NCBI RefSeq assembly: GCF_029873475.1
Contig: NZ_CP123499.1
Coordinates: 1,736,001 to 1,800,000 of the forward strand
Direction of reading: 5' to 3'
DNA: 64,000 nucleotides
From: Arsenophonus sp. aPb
GTDB taxonomy: Bacteria > Pseudomonadota > Gammaproteobacteria > Enterobacterales > Enterobacteriaceae
A program made the position numbers and the translations under genes. Below are positions 56,411 to 64,000 of this stretch, piece after piece; positions within the stretch are counted from its first letter, which is position 1, and each line of letters begins with the position of its first letter. The notes beneath the pieces were generated by a model. The model saw only the letters and a program-made list of their open reading frames with translations, did no database searches and was not told the DNA's origin.

Positions 56411-57810
56411 AAATACACTTTAGCGGTGTTACCAGTAAGCTTTTTTTTGCTATCTTCGCCCTCTGTCTATTGATCGTTTTTACTATGCATTGGGGAATTA
56501 GATTAACTTTTGAGCAAGGTTTTATTGGCTACATAAAACAAACCAATGAATTACGTACCAGCCTAATTGCTCAAGCCCTGACGGAACAATATCAGCAAAC
56601 CGGCAATTGGTCTTTTTTGCAACATAATGGCCGCGCAGTAACTCGGATCATCAATACCCTGGAACAAGAAAACTTTTTGCCGACGCAATCTTCAGCAAAA
56701 AGCTGGCGTACACAAGTTTGGATTGTTGATCATAATATGGACAGACTTTCAGGTCATGGAAAATTACCGACTGTCAGTGAAGATATTATTCAAAAACCAG
56801 TTAAGTATCATAACCAGATAGTCGGTTGGGTAATGAGTAATGCAGCTGATAAAATCAGTCGTGAAGCGGATATTAATTTTGATCGTCAACAACATATCAC
56901 CAGTTCTTTGGTAACTATGTTCTCATTGCTGCTGGCGCTGATTACCACCTTTTTACTGGCGAGAAATTTTCTCAAACCAATCAAACATATTCTTGAGGGT
57001 ACTCACCAACTTACTACCGGTAATTTTGCCGTTCGCGTACAGATCTCGAGCCGCGATGAACTAGGTCAATTGGCTAAAGATTTTAATCAATTAGCCTCAA
57101 CATTAGAAAAAAATGAACATATGCGCCGTGATTATATGGCAGATATCTCTCATGAATTACGCACGCCATTAGCTATATTACGGGGTGAGCTCGAAGCCAT
57201 TCAGGATGGTGTTCGGCCGCTTTCTGTAACAACATTACACTCTTTATTGGCTGAAACAAATATATTAATTAAACTTGTCAATGACTTACATCAGTTATCC
57301 CTATCTGATCGCGGTTCACTGGTTTATCGAAAAAAAAATATCAATATAGTCCAACAAATTGAGTTAGCTATTAGTAGCTACCGTAGCCGATTTGCAGATA
57401 AACAAATAACGTTAAATATTACACTGCCTAGTAAAATAACGTTAAATGCGGATCCTGATCGTTTAGCTCAACTATGGCATAATTTACTGGAAAATAGCTT
57501 ACGTTATACTCACTCATCAGGCTCACTGGTTATTCAAGGTTATGTTTCACAACAGCGGTTTTATCTCATTTGGCAAGATAGCGCACCCGGCTTATTAGAC
57601 TATCAATATCCCGCTATCTTTGAACGCTTTTACCGGGTTGAAAACTCTCGTAATCGCTCCAGTGGCGGTTCAGGACTTGGCTTAGCCATTTGCTACAATA
57701 TTATTGAAGCCCATGGCGGCAAAATTATCGCTTCAGCCTCCTCTTTAGGTGGGGTAAAAATTAGCATAGAATTACCGTTAGATGATAACCATAAAAGCCA
57801 AAGTGTATGA
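56407..57810 (+). CDS. baeS: Envelope-stress sensor histidine kinase BaeS
   Basis: 467 residues, the E. coli length. It senses envelope-damaging compounds and phosphorylates BaeR. Two membrane segments (about 13-32 and 166-186) flank a periplasmic domain, followed by HAMP (FLKPIKHILEGTHQLTTGNF), the phospho-acceptor His in YMADISHELRTPLAIL, and an ATPase domain with HNLLENSLRYTHSSG and SGGSGLGLAICYNIIEAHGG. It overlaps both mdtC and baeR by four bases. Confidence 0.96.
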   Translation: MKIHFSGVTSKLFFAIFALCLLIVFTMHWGIRLTFEQGFIGYIKQTNELRTSLIAQALTEQYQQTGNWSFLQHNGRAVTRIINTLEQENFLPTQSSAKSWRTQVWIVDHNMDRLSGHGKLPTVSEDIIQKPVKYHNQIVGWVMSNAADKISREADINFDRQQHITSSLVTMFSLLLALITTFLLARNFLKPIKHILEGTHQLTTGNFAVRVQISSRDELGQLAKDFNQLASTLEKNEHMRRDYMADISHELRTPLAILRGELEAIQDGVRPLSVTTLHSLLAETNILIKLVNDLHQLSLSDRGSLVYRKKNINIVQQIELAISSYRSRFADKQITLNITLPSKITLNADPDRLAQLWHNLLENSLRYTHSSGSLVIQGYVSQQRFYLIWQDSAPGLLDYQYPAIFERFYRVENSRNRSSGGSGLGLAICYNIIEAHGGKIIASASSLGGVKISIELPLDDNHKSQSV

Positions 57811-58499
57811 GTTGCGATAATCACTGTTACCGTATTTTAGTTGTTGAAGATGAACCAAAGTTAGGCCAACTGTTAGTTGATTATCTGCAAGCCGCAGGTT
57901 TTCAGAGCGATTGGTTACTCGAGGGTAATAGTGTCATTAAACGCGTGAAAAATTTTTCCCCGGATCTGATTTTACTTGATCTGATGTTGCCAGGAACGGA
58001 TGGTTTATCCATTTGCCGTCAATTACGTCAATTTTCAGACATCCCTATTATCATTGTGACAGCAAAAACCGAAGAACTCGATCGCTTAGTTGGTTTAGAG
58101 ATTGGTGCTGATGACTATATCTGTAAACCCTTTAGTCCACGTGAAGTGATCGCTAGAATTAAAACCATTTTACGTCGTTGCTATCGACAAACCACAACAC
58201 AAAATAGCGATCTGAAGCTGATTATTGATGACAGCGCTTATCAGATCCATTATCAACATCAAACCGTTGAATTAACTCCGGCTGAATTTCGCTTATTAAA
58301 ATTTTTATCCCAGCATCCCGGTAAAGTTTTTTCCCGTGATAAACTGCTGAATAACCTCTATGATGATTATCGTATTGTTACTGATCGCACGATTGATAGC
58401 CATATAAAAAATTTGCGCCGCAAGCTGCAACTATTAGATAAACAACGGCAATTTATTCGTTCAGTATACGGTTTAGGTTATCGTTGGGAACCAGTTTGA
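57807..58499 (+). CDS. baeR: Response regulator BaeR
   Basis: 230 residues (E. coli 240). An OmpR-type regulator: receiver domain with VVEDEPKLGQL, phospho-Asp in DLILLDLMLPGTDG and the conserved Lys in DYICKPFSP; winged-helix DNA-binding domain with LTPAEFRLLKFLSQHPGKVFSRDKLLNNLY and DRTIDSHIKNLRRKL. In E. coli it activates mdtABCD and spy. It is last in the operon. mdtD, which lies between mdtC and baeS in E. coli, is absent. Confidence 0.96.
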   Translation: MSCDNHCYRILVVEDEPKLGQLLVDYLQAAGFQSDWLLEGNSVIKRVKNFSPDLILLDLMLPGTDGLSICRQLRQFSDIPIIIVTAKTEELDRLVGLEIGADDYICKPFSPREVIARIKTILRRCYRQTTTQNSDLKLIIDDSAYQIHYQHQTVELTPAEFRLLKFLSQHPGKVFSRDKLLNNLYDDYRIVTDRTIDSHIKNLRRKLQLLDKQRQFIRSVYGLGYRWEPV

Positions 58500-58623
58500 T
58501 TAAATTTTGCCAATCCAGCTGCCGGTTAATTTGGCTTTCATCCCATAAGACGTTAGAATTAACAACTTAAAACTTATCCGCTTAAGAATAAGTACTGACT
58601 TGTTATCAGATTGAGAACTCATC

Positions 58624-60006
58624 ATGTTTACGCCAGAATTACTTTCTCCCGCAGGTTCACTAAAGAACATGCGTTATGCTTTTGCCTATGGTGCTGACGC
58701 TGTTTATGCTGGACAGCCTCGCTATAGCCTCCGTGTTCGTAACAACGAATTCAATCATGAGAATTTAGCTAAAGGTATTAAAGAAGCCCATGAAATGGGA
58801 AAACGTTTTTATGTGGTGGTTAATATTGCGCCGCATAATGCTAAATTAAAAACCTTTATACGTGATCTTACTCCGGTTATTGAAATGCAACCGGATGCTT
58901 TGATTATGTCCGATCCTGGTCTAATCATGCTAGTGAGAGAAACATTTCCAGCCATGGAGATCCATCTTTCGGTTCAGGCAAACGCCGTTAACTGGGCAAC
59001 AGTAAAATTTTGGCAACAAATGGGATTAAGTCGCATTATTTTGTCTCGTGAACTCTCTATTGAAGAAATTGCGGAAATTCGCCAACAAGTGCCTGATATT
59101 GAATTAGAGATTTTTGTTCACGGCGCACTTTGTATGGCCTATTCTGGCCGTTGTTTACTATCGGGTTATATCAATAAACGCGATCCCAATCAAGGAACCT
59201 GCACCAATGCTTGTCGTTGGCAATATAAAGTACAGGAAGGAAAAGAAGACGCAATCGGTAATATTGTTCATCAACACCCACCGATAAAGATAAAAAATAT
59301 TCAGCCAACTTTAGGTAGTGGGCAACCTACTGACAAAGTTTTTTTGATTGAAGAAACGAAACGTCCCGGTGAATATATGACCGCTTTTGAAGATGAGCAC
59401 GGCACCTATATTATGAATTCGAAAGATCTACGGGCAATCGAACATGTAGAACGTTTAACTCAGATTGGTGTTCACTCATTAAAAATTGAAGGACGCACCA
59501 AATCCTTCTACTATTGTGCTCGAACTGCTCAAGTTTATCGCCGAGCTATTGATGATGCCGTTGCAGGTAAACCTTTCGATCCTACATTATTAACCACATT
59601 AGAAGGCTTAGCTCACCGAGGTTATACCGAAGGTTTTTTACGTCGACATACTCATGATGCATACCAAACCTATGAATACGGTTATTCTGTTTCTGATAGC
59701 CAACAATTTGTTGGTGAATTCACCGGCCAACGCAAAGATGGGCTGGCAGAAGTAGACGTAAAAAATAAATTTAGCCTGGGTGATAGCTTAGAGTTAATGA
59801 CACCGGCAGGTAATATCCAATTTACCTTAACTGACTTATTTGATAAAAAAAATCTACCTATTCAAGTGGCACCAGGCAATGGCTATAAAGTTTACCTCCC
59901 CATTCCTGCGGACGTTGATCTGCATTTTGCGCTATTAATTCGCAATTTGGCTGGAACAACAACCAGAAACCCCCATGGCAAGCAACAACTGCAAACGGTA
60001 AAATAG
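58624..60006 (+). CDS. yegQ: tRNA 5-hydroxyuridine modification protein TrhP (YegQ), U32 family
   Basis: 460 residues against 453 in E. coli. It takes part in making 5-hydroxyuridine at position 34 of some tRNAs. The U32 signature is FVHGALCMAYSGRCLLSGY, with further cysteines in GTCTNACRWQYKV typical of iron-sulfur binding. SLKIEGRTKSFYYCARTAQVYR and the N-terminal ELLSPAGSLKNMRYAFAYGADAVY match. It is separated from baeR by 124 bases. CyaR lies immediately downstream, as in E. coli. Confidence 0.95.
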   Translation: MFTPELLSPAGSLKNMRYAFAYGADAVYAGQPRYSLRVRNNEFNHENLAKGIKEAHEMGKRFYVVVNIAPHNAKLKTFIRDLTPVIEMQPDALIMSDPGLIMLVRETFPAMEIHLSVQANAVNWATVKFWQQMGLSRIILSRELSIEEIAEIRQQVPDIELEIFVHGALCMAYSGRCLLSGYINKRDPNQGTCTNACRWQYKVQEGKEDAIGNIVHQHPPIKIKNIQPTLGSGQPTDKVFLIEETKRPGEYMTAFEDEHGTYIMNSKDLRAIEHVERLTQIGVHSLKIEGRTKSFYYCARTAQVYRRAIDDAVAGKPFDPTLLTTLEGLAHRGYTEGFLRRHTHDAYQTYEYGYSVSDSQQFVGEFTGQRKDGLAEVDVKNKFSLGDSLELMTPAGNIQFTLTDLFDKKNLPIQVAPGNGYKVYLPIPADVDLHFALLIRNLAGTTTRNPHGKQQLQTVK

Positions 60007-60125
60007 CTGCAAATACTAAAGTAAACAGTAACAAGTTTGCTTTAGTTATAACCTTTTGTTATCAATTTAAACGATCTTAAATAACGATAAAATTAATGCA
60101 TAATTTAAGCAAAAAATCCCATTTT

Positions 60126-60147
60126 TATGTATTAGATCACAGCAACA
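60126..60147 (+). promoter_or_regulatory. Possible CRP site upstream of CyaR
   Basis: TATGTATTAGATCACA has a perfect right half (TCACA) and three of five matches in the left half of the CRP consensus. It lies about 35-45 bases before the inferred CyaR start, as expected for an activator site. CyaR in E. coli is CRP-dependent. The weak left half keeps confidence moderate. Confidence 0.5.
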
Positions 60148-60173
60148 TAATATTTATTATCATAAGATAGTTA

Positions 60174-60262
60174 GCGAAAAATGTAGAACTAGAAATTAAT
60201 AGTAAGACTAGGAACCACCTTCTTTGCTAACTCAATCTCCCTTGAGTTAGCTTTTTCTTTTT
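60174..60262 (+). ncRNA. cyaR: CyaR small regulatory RNA (RyeE)
   Basis: Hfq-dependent sRNA that in E. coli represses ompX, luxS, nadE and yqaE. The target-pairing core AGGAACCACC is identical to E. coli CyaR, followed by a T-rich link and a terminator hairpin with the same loop TCTCCC. From the inferred 5' G at 60174 to the core is 36 bases, the same as in E. coli. It lies just downstream of yegQ, its E. coli location. The 5' end is diverged (GCGAAAAATG here, GCTGAAAAAC in E. coli). A CRP-like site is upstream. Confidence 0.92.
60226..60262 (+). terminator. CyaR terminator
   Basis: GCTAACTCAA (60226-60235) pairs perfectly with TTGAGTTAGC (60242-60251) around the loop TCTCCC and is followed by TTTTTCTTTTT. 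It is the 3' end of CyaR. Confidence 0.93.
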
Positions 60263-60475
60263 GTAGCCGATAAATTTCTACTCTTTTGCCAGCCAATATT
60301 GTTAAGCAAAACAACAGTAAATAATTAATAAAATAGTGCACACCACTTTAACTAGCAACGCGAAAACTAACATTAAACTGAAGCGATCCACCTCTCTTAA
60401 CTAAGGCAATGCAGCTTGTTTTTCAAACGATAATGGATAACAATCAATCACATCGTCAATAAATGGGAGTAAATC

Positions 60476-61525
60476 ATGACCGATATCGAGACACTGCTAG
60501 GCTCTGAAGCTGACAGTCTATTACAACATCGCTGCCAAACCATCGCCCAAGAAAAATTATACCTACCCTGCAACGATTTTATTGATCGCGTTATGATAGA
60601 TAATAACCGCCCAAACTCAGTTTTACGCTCAATGCAAACCCTTTTTGATCACGGCAGACTCGCCGGTAGTGGCTATCTTTCAATACTGCCAGTAGATCAA
60701 GGCGTCGAACATTCAGCGGCGGCCTCTTTCGCAGCTAATCCACTCTATTTCGATCCTAAAAATATTGTTGAACTGGCTATAGAAGCTGGATGTAATTGCG
60801 TCGCCTCTACCTATGGTGTTTTAGCCGCAGTTTCACGTCGTTATGCGCATAAAATTCCTTTTTTAGTAAAACTGAATCACAATGAAACACTCAGTTATCC
60901 AACTCAATATGATCAAACGCTTTATGCCAGTGTTGAGCAAGCTTTTGCCATGGGTGCGGTTGCGGTTGGTGCGACCATTTACTATGGTTCATTGGAGTCT
61001 CGACGCCAGATTGAAGAAATTTCCGCTGCCTTTGAACGCGCCCACGAACTGGGGATGGTGACGGTTCTATGGGCATATTTACGCAATTCAGCCTTTCAAA
61101 AAGGAAAAAATGATTATCATACTAGTGCCGATCTTACTGGCCAAGCAAACCATTTAGCAGCAACCATTGGCGCTGACATTATTAAACAAAAAATGGCAGA
61201 AAATAACGGTGGCTTCAAAGCTGTTGGCTTTGGTTACACCGATGAGCGAGTATATAGCGATTTGACAACCGATCATCCGATTGATTTGGTGAGATATCAA
61301 TTAGCAAATTGCTATATGGGTCGCGCTGGGTTAATTAATTCCGGCGGTGCTGCTGGTGCAAATGACCTAAAAGAGTCGGTTCGTACCGCCGTGATCAATA
61401 AACGTGCCGGTGGTATGGGATTAATTCTTGGCAGAAAAGCATTTAAAAAATCGATGAAAGAAGGTATTGCCCTTATTAATGCAGTGCAAGATGTTTATTT
61501 AAATAAAAAAATAACCATCGCTTAG
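60476..61525 (+). CDS. fbaB: Fructose-bisphosphate aldolase class I (DhnA type)
   Basis: 349 residues against 350 in E. coli. It cleaves fructose-1,6-bisphosphate through a Schiff-base Lys, in glycolysis or gluconeogenesis. SILPVDQGVEHSAAASFAANP, IPFLVKLNHNETLSYP and the phosphate-binding C-terminus VINKRAGGMGLILGRKAFK match the DhnA family. GGGAG lies just before the ATG. It has its own promoter region beyond CyaR and a hairpin terminator behind. Confidence 0.96.
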   Translation: MTDIETLLGSEADSLLQHRCQTIAQEKLYLPCNDFIDRVMIDNNRPNSVLRSMQTLFDHGRLAGSGYLSILPVDQGVEHSAAASFAANPLYFDPKNIVELAIEAGCNCVASTYGVLAAVSRRYAHKIPFLVKLNHNETLSYPTQYDQTLYASVEQAFAMGAVAVGATIYYGSLESRRQIEEISAAFERAHELGMVTVLWAYLRNSAFQKGKNDYHTSADLTGQANHLAATIGADIIKQKMAENNGGFKAVGFGYTDERVYSDLTTDHPIDLVRYQLANCYMGRAGLINSGGAAGANDLKESVRTAVINKRAGGMGLILGRKAFKKSMKEGIALINAVQDVYLNKKITIA

Positions 61526-61945
61526 CCTTTACAATTTAATTACCTCCGATGGTATTATTAATAATAGAAATGTTTACGGTGATAAATGCTAATTTTGTAT
61601 CACCGTTTATAATTTTTTATTTTATTAAATAGTAACTACAGAAAATTATTTTCACTCTATATACAAATTCTCACTATTGAATAATGTCGATATACAACAA
61701 AAAGCCAAATATAGTAGATCCTGACAAAATTAATAACAATAATGCCATAATATCGAAATAAATAAACGAATAAGTTTTTTCACTAATTATCACTTTATTT
61801 ATTAGTTCTAGTTCGCGAGTGATTAATATTATTTAGTGAGCACATAAAATTAATATTTGATCATCATAATATTGATTAAAGATCACAATTTTTATATTTT
61901 ATAAATTAAATAATATCCAGATAATATTATAGAAAGGTAAAAACA
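61526..61945. other. Intergenic between fbaB and the small gene at 61946
   Basis: 420 AT-rich bases with the fbaB terminator near the left end (listed separately) and AAAGG eight bases before the next ATG at the right end. The rest shows no coding frame or RNA structure that I recognise. Confidence 0.45.
61576..61606 (+). terminator. fbaB terminator
   Basis: ACGGTGATA (61576-61584) pairs with TATCACCGT (61598-61606), followed by TTATAATTTTTTATTTT. It lies 50 bases beyond the fbaB stop codon. Confidence 0.7.
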
Positions 61946-62170
61946 ATGTTAAAATATCCATATAGTTTTGATACTTTCAGCAATTTTTTAGCTAAATGTG
62001 GTTTAAGTAAAATAGAACTAATCTCAAAAGGATATTGCTTTTGTTATCAACTACCGCAGGGAGTAAGCATCTATTTATATAAAAACGGTACCATACTAAT
62101 ACAAGGTAATCCCGCAATCAAACAAGCTATTGAAATAACAATAAAAGCATCGCTGCAAAAAAAGTTATAG
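61946..62170 (+). CDS. Small protein with a GTILIQG motif, unknown function
   Basis: 74 residues with AAAGG eight bases before the ATG, so probably expressed. YLYKNGTILIQGNPAIKQAI (residues about 43-62) resembles the strand-turn-strand signature of TATA-binding-protein-like domains seen in RNase HIII N-termini and in RnlA-type toxins. The rest gives no further clue and no catalytic residues are seen. It may be a stand-alone domain of such a protein or a small accessory gene. It lies between fbaB and the Rhs fragment in an accessory stretch. Confidence 0.5.
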   Translation: MLKYPYSFDTFSNFLAKCGLSKIELISKGYCFCYQLPQGVSIYLYKNGTILIQGNPAIKQAIEITIKASLQKKL

Positions 62171-62664
62171 ATTCAACTAATGAAAAATATTTATTATACC
62201 TACGTAAGATAGTTTATAAATAATGGTTTATTATTAATAAGAATAAACCAGATGAAATAGAAGCCAATATCTTGATATTAGGGATAATAATTATCATCGC
62301 CATTATTCTTATTTCTTTAATACAGCAATGAAATACATCCACTAACAAAATATATTTTTACTGCGTTCTTAATAGCTTTATAAATTTTATTTATAATATA
62401 AAATTAAATTGCTAATAATTGTTAATTTATAACCATACTATTTAGAACCAGTAGATCAATTGTAAACCGTTCCTTTCAATAGAGCGAATAAGATTTAGTC
62501 ATGTTGTTCTTTTATACAATAACAAATCTAACATAGTTAATGATAACTTATTCTATTTAGTACTGTTTCATTAAAACAGCACCAAATAGACGGCAGTTAA
62601 CCAGTAATATTAATTTATGAAATAACATTTTATCATATGAGTCTTTTAGTATTTTTGATCATAT
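62171..62664. other. Intergenic, AT-rich, before the Rhs/Tc fragment
   Basis: 494 bases. One short frame near 62224-62331 encodes a charged stretch then a hydrophobic helix (NILILGIIIIIAIIL) but has no start codon and no ribosome-binding site. Nothing else is recognisable. Confidence 0.4.
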
Positions 62665-63576
62665 TTAATATTTAAATTTGATGGGTTCATATCTAAATGC
62701 TCTATGATTAAATATGTTAAACTTCGAATATGGGTTAGTTTTATCAACCCTATAAATATGCCGCTCGGCAAATCTTTCTTGTAAAGCATAATAAAGATTT
62801 GATCGCTCCGCCTCCCGAAAAAGCTCAGTCATACCTGGATTTTTAGGGGTACCCGTTACTTTAAAGTTACCCGTTACCGGTGCTGTATAGCTTTTTACAT
62901 CCTTTTTCAACACCTGTCCAAGTCGATAACCAAAAGAATTTTCTCCGCCCACCCCAGAGTAGCAAGCTATTGTTCTGACATTACTATAATCATCAAAATT
63001 ATAGCGAGATTTTAAAAGCTGAACTAATTCGTCAACATCCATATTTCTCCATCCGTTTCTTTGTGGGACAACGAGCAGTGAACCCTCACCAATCGCTTGA
63101 CCATGAGAAACAATATTAAGACGGTTAGCATTTTTATAAGTATCGCTAAAGGTATATAAGCCATCAGCTAACAACTCAACTTGCCTCATCGTGCCACCTA
63201 AGGTCAATCGGGTATTTTTTATCGCCCCGACACCTTTCGCGATGCCTTTACTCAACGCAAATATTCCCATCGCGGCTGAAGGTATACCTAACCCTAATGA
63301 GGCCCAGCCATACTGCTCTGAAGCTTGAGGATTTTTTTCTTCCAGCGCACCAGAAATAATGGCGGTTGCTCCACTAGCGGCTTCTAAGGCAGTCAATCCT
63401 AAAGCAACTCCTACGCCAAATTTCAGTGATAAGCCAAATGTGAGCGGCGCCAGTAGAAGACCAATACCACCCACAATAATACTCGCCCATCCCCAGCCGC
63501 TGATATGGCCACTAGGGTCGCTGAAGTTTATCGGATCACCATCACAAAAGGAAATTATTGCCGTGCTGGGAAGTCG
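62665..63576 (-). pseudogene. C-terminal fragment of an Rhs / TccC-type toxin
   Basis: The open frame runs from an in-frame stop at 63577-63579. Its first recognisable part, SFCDGDPINFSDPSGHISGW, is the end of an Rhs/Tc-C core, after which variable toxin tips begin. A hydrophobic Gly-rich segment (63 to 540 bases in) follows. The tip has RLNIVSHGQ (H124 from the GTG at 63474) and TIACYSGVGG (C171), spaced like the His/Cys pair of CHAT/caspase-like cysteine peptidases. The large Rhs core that should precede it is missing, so it is a truncated or displaced tip; the GTG at 63474 could start a product of 269 residues. Phage-like sequence begins right where the core stops. Confidence 0.78.
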
Positions 63577-63579
63577 CTA

Positions 63580-63660
63580 ATGAACACTATCGACCCCAAA
63601 GTGGGCGTTTATATCGACGCTACCCGTTTTCCAAAAACATTGGGCAGTGCGCCAATATGA
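63580..63660 (+). other. Short phage-like frame upstream of the replication gene
   Basis: 26 codons (MNTIDPKVGVYIDATRF...) ending in TGA that overlaps the next ATG as ATGA. The frame is open a little further upstream, across the Rhs junction. It may be the end of a phage gene cut by the junction. No family recognised. Confidence 0.35.
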
Positions 63661-64000
63661 GACATCGAACAATCGATTTTAGTGTCTCACCCGTCACTTA
63701 TCCCGCCGATATGCAATTCCAATATTGGTGGAATAAGCCACGCCATCAAGCAGTCTGTTATCCAAGACCGCTTACCCGTGAGCAGATCGTTCAGGGGCAA
63801 AGGATTTTAAAAGATATCGCCTCTTTACCTCCTATGTTGCGTTATCGTTATCAAAAACGTTACGACACGTTAATTAAAGATAAAGGCTTACATACCGCTC
63901 ATCACTTCCTCTATTTCACCTTTCAGCAAAAAATCTGGCCACGGTTAGTGGCGGTTAATCAACGTTATGAAATGCAATTAGAACAATGGCCGCTTACCTT
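63657..64000 (+). CDS. P2-type phage replication endonuclease (gpA family), 5' part
   Basis: The gene runs off the right edge; 114 codons are visible. RPLTREQIVQGQRILKDIAS, LPPMLRYRYQKRYDTLI and FTFQQKIWPRLVAVNQRYEM match, in order and spacing, the N-terminus of the P2 gene A protein, a rolling-circle initiator nuclease. The catalytic Tyr residues lie beyond the window. Start ATG at 63657 overlaps the preceding stop (ATGA). It marks a prophage or prophage remnant continuing to the right. Confidence 0.88.
   Translation, partial: MRHRTIDFSVSPVTYPADMQFQYWWNKPRHQAVCYPRPLTREQIVQGQRILKDIASLPPMLRYRYQKRYDTLIKDKGLHTAHHFLYFTFQQKIWPRLVAVNQRYEMQLEQWPLT

Noticed and set aside
62224..62331. Short frame with a hydrophobic helix (NILILGIIIIIAIIL)
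   Set aside because: No start codon and no ribosome-binding site; AT-rich DNA often gives such Ile/Leu stretches.

Overview
The window is AT-rich enterobacterial DNA (Morganellaceae-like). Its core genes keep Escherichia-type order, but acquired or decaying genes sit in many of the junctions. Metabolic gene content, loss of single genes (gcvR, mdtD, the narQ-acrD block), a fresh IS6-family insertion, gene fragments and several effector- or toxin-like genes fit a host-associated, probably insect-associated, gammaproteobacterium such as Arsenophonus. That taxonomic placement is inference from gene content and composition.

Layout. 1-4143: a partial trypsin-like protease, a chitin-type AA10 lytic polysaccharide monooxygenase, and an OafA-like acyltransferase broken by an IS6-family element and a frameshift. 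4286-14702: guaA-guaB, an accessory gene with an ADP-ribosyltransferase-like C-terminus, xseA, ptrB and maeB. 15107-31788: a NarP-like regulator, yffB, dapE, ybaN, ypfN, tmcA, a YeaL-family gene, ypfJ, purC, bamC, dapA, a decayed gcvR, bcp, perM, bepA, yfgD, hda and uraA. 31789-43803: an unrecognised accessory gene splitting uraA from upp, then purM-purN, speG, ppk-ppx, mgtE and an MFS transporter. 43898-48630: two tandem paralogous proteins with a pentapeptide-repeat domain and a SopA-like C-terminal region. 48970-61525: mdtABC-baeSR, yegQ, the small RNA CyaR and fbaB. 61946-64000: a small gene, an Rhs/Tc-toxin C-terminal fragment and the start of a P2-type phage replication gene running off the right edge.

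How the genes work together. Purine synthesis and salvage are well represented (guaA, guaB, purC, purM, purN, with PurR-type operators before purC and purM). Pyrimidine salvage is upp plus uraA, lysine and cell-wall precursor synthesis is dapA plus dapE, and envelope quality control is bamC plus bepA. ppk and ppx turn polyphosphate over. mdtABC-baeSR is a complete envelope-stress efflux operon apart from mdtD. Host-interaction candidates are the two SopA-like putative HECT-type ubiquitin ligases, the ART-like protein, the monooxygenase, the trypsin-like protease and the Rhs/Tc fragment. I saw no rRNA or tRNA gene and no CRISPR array.
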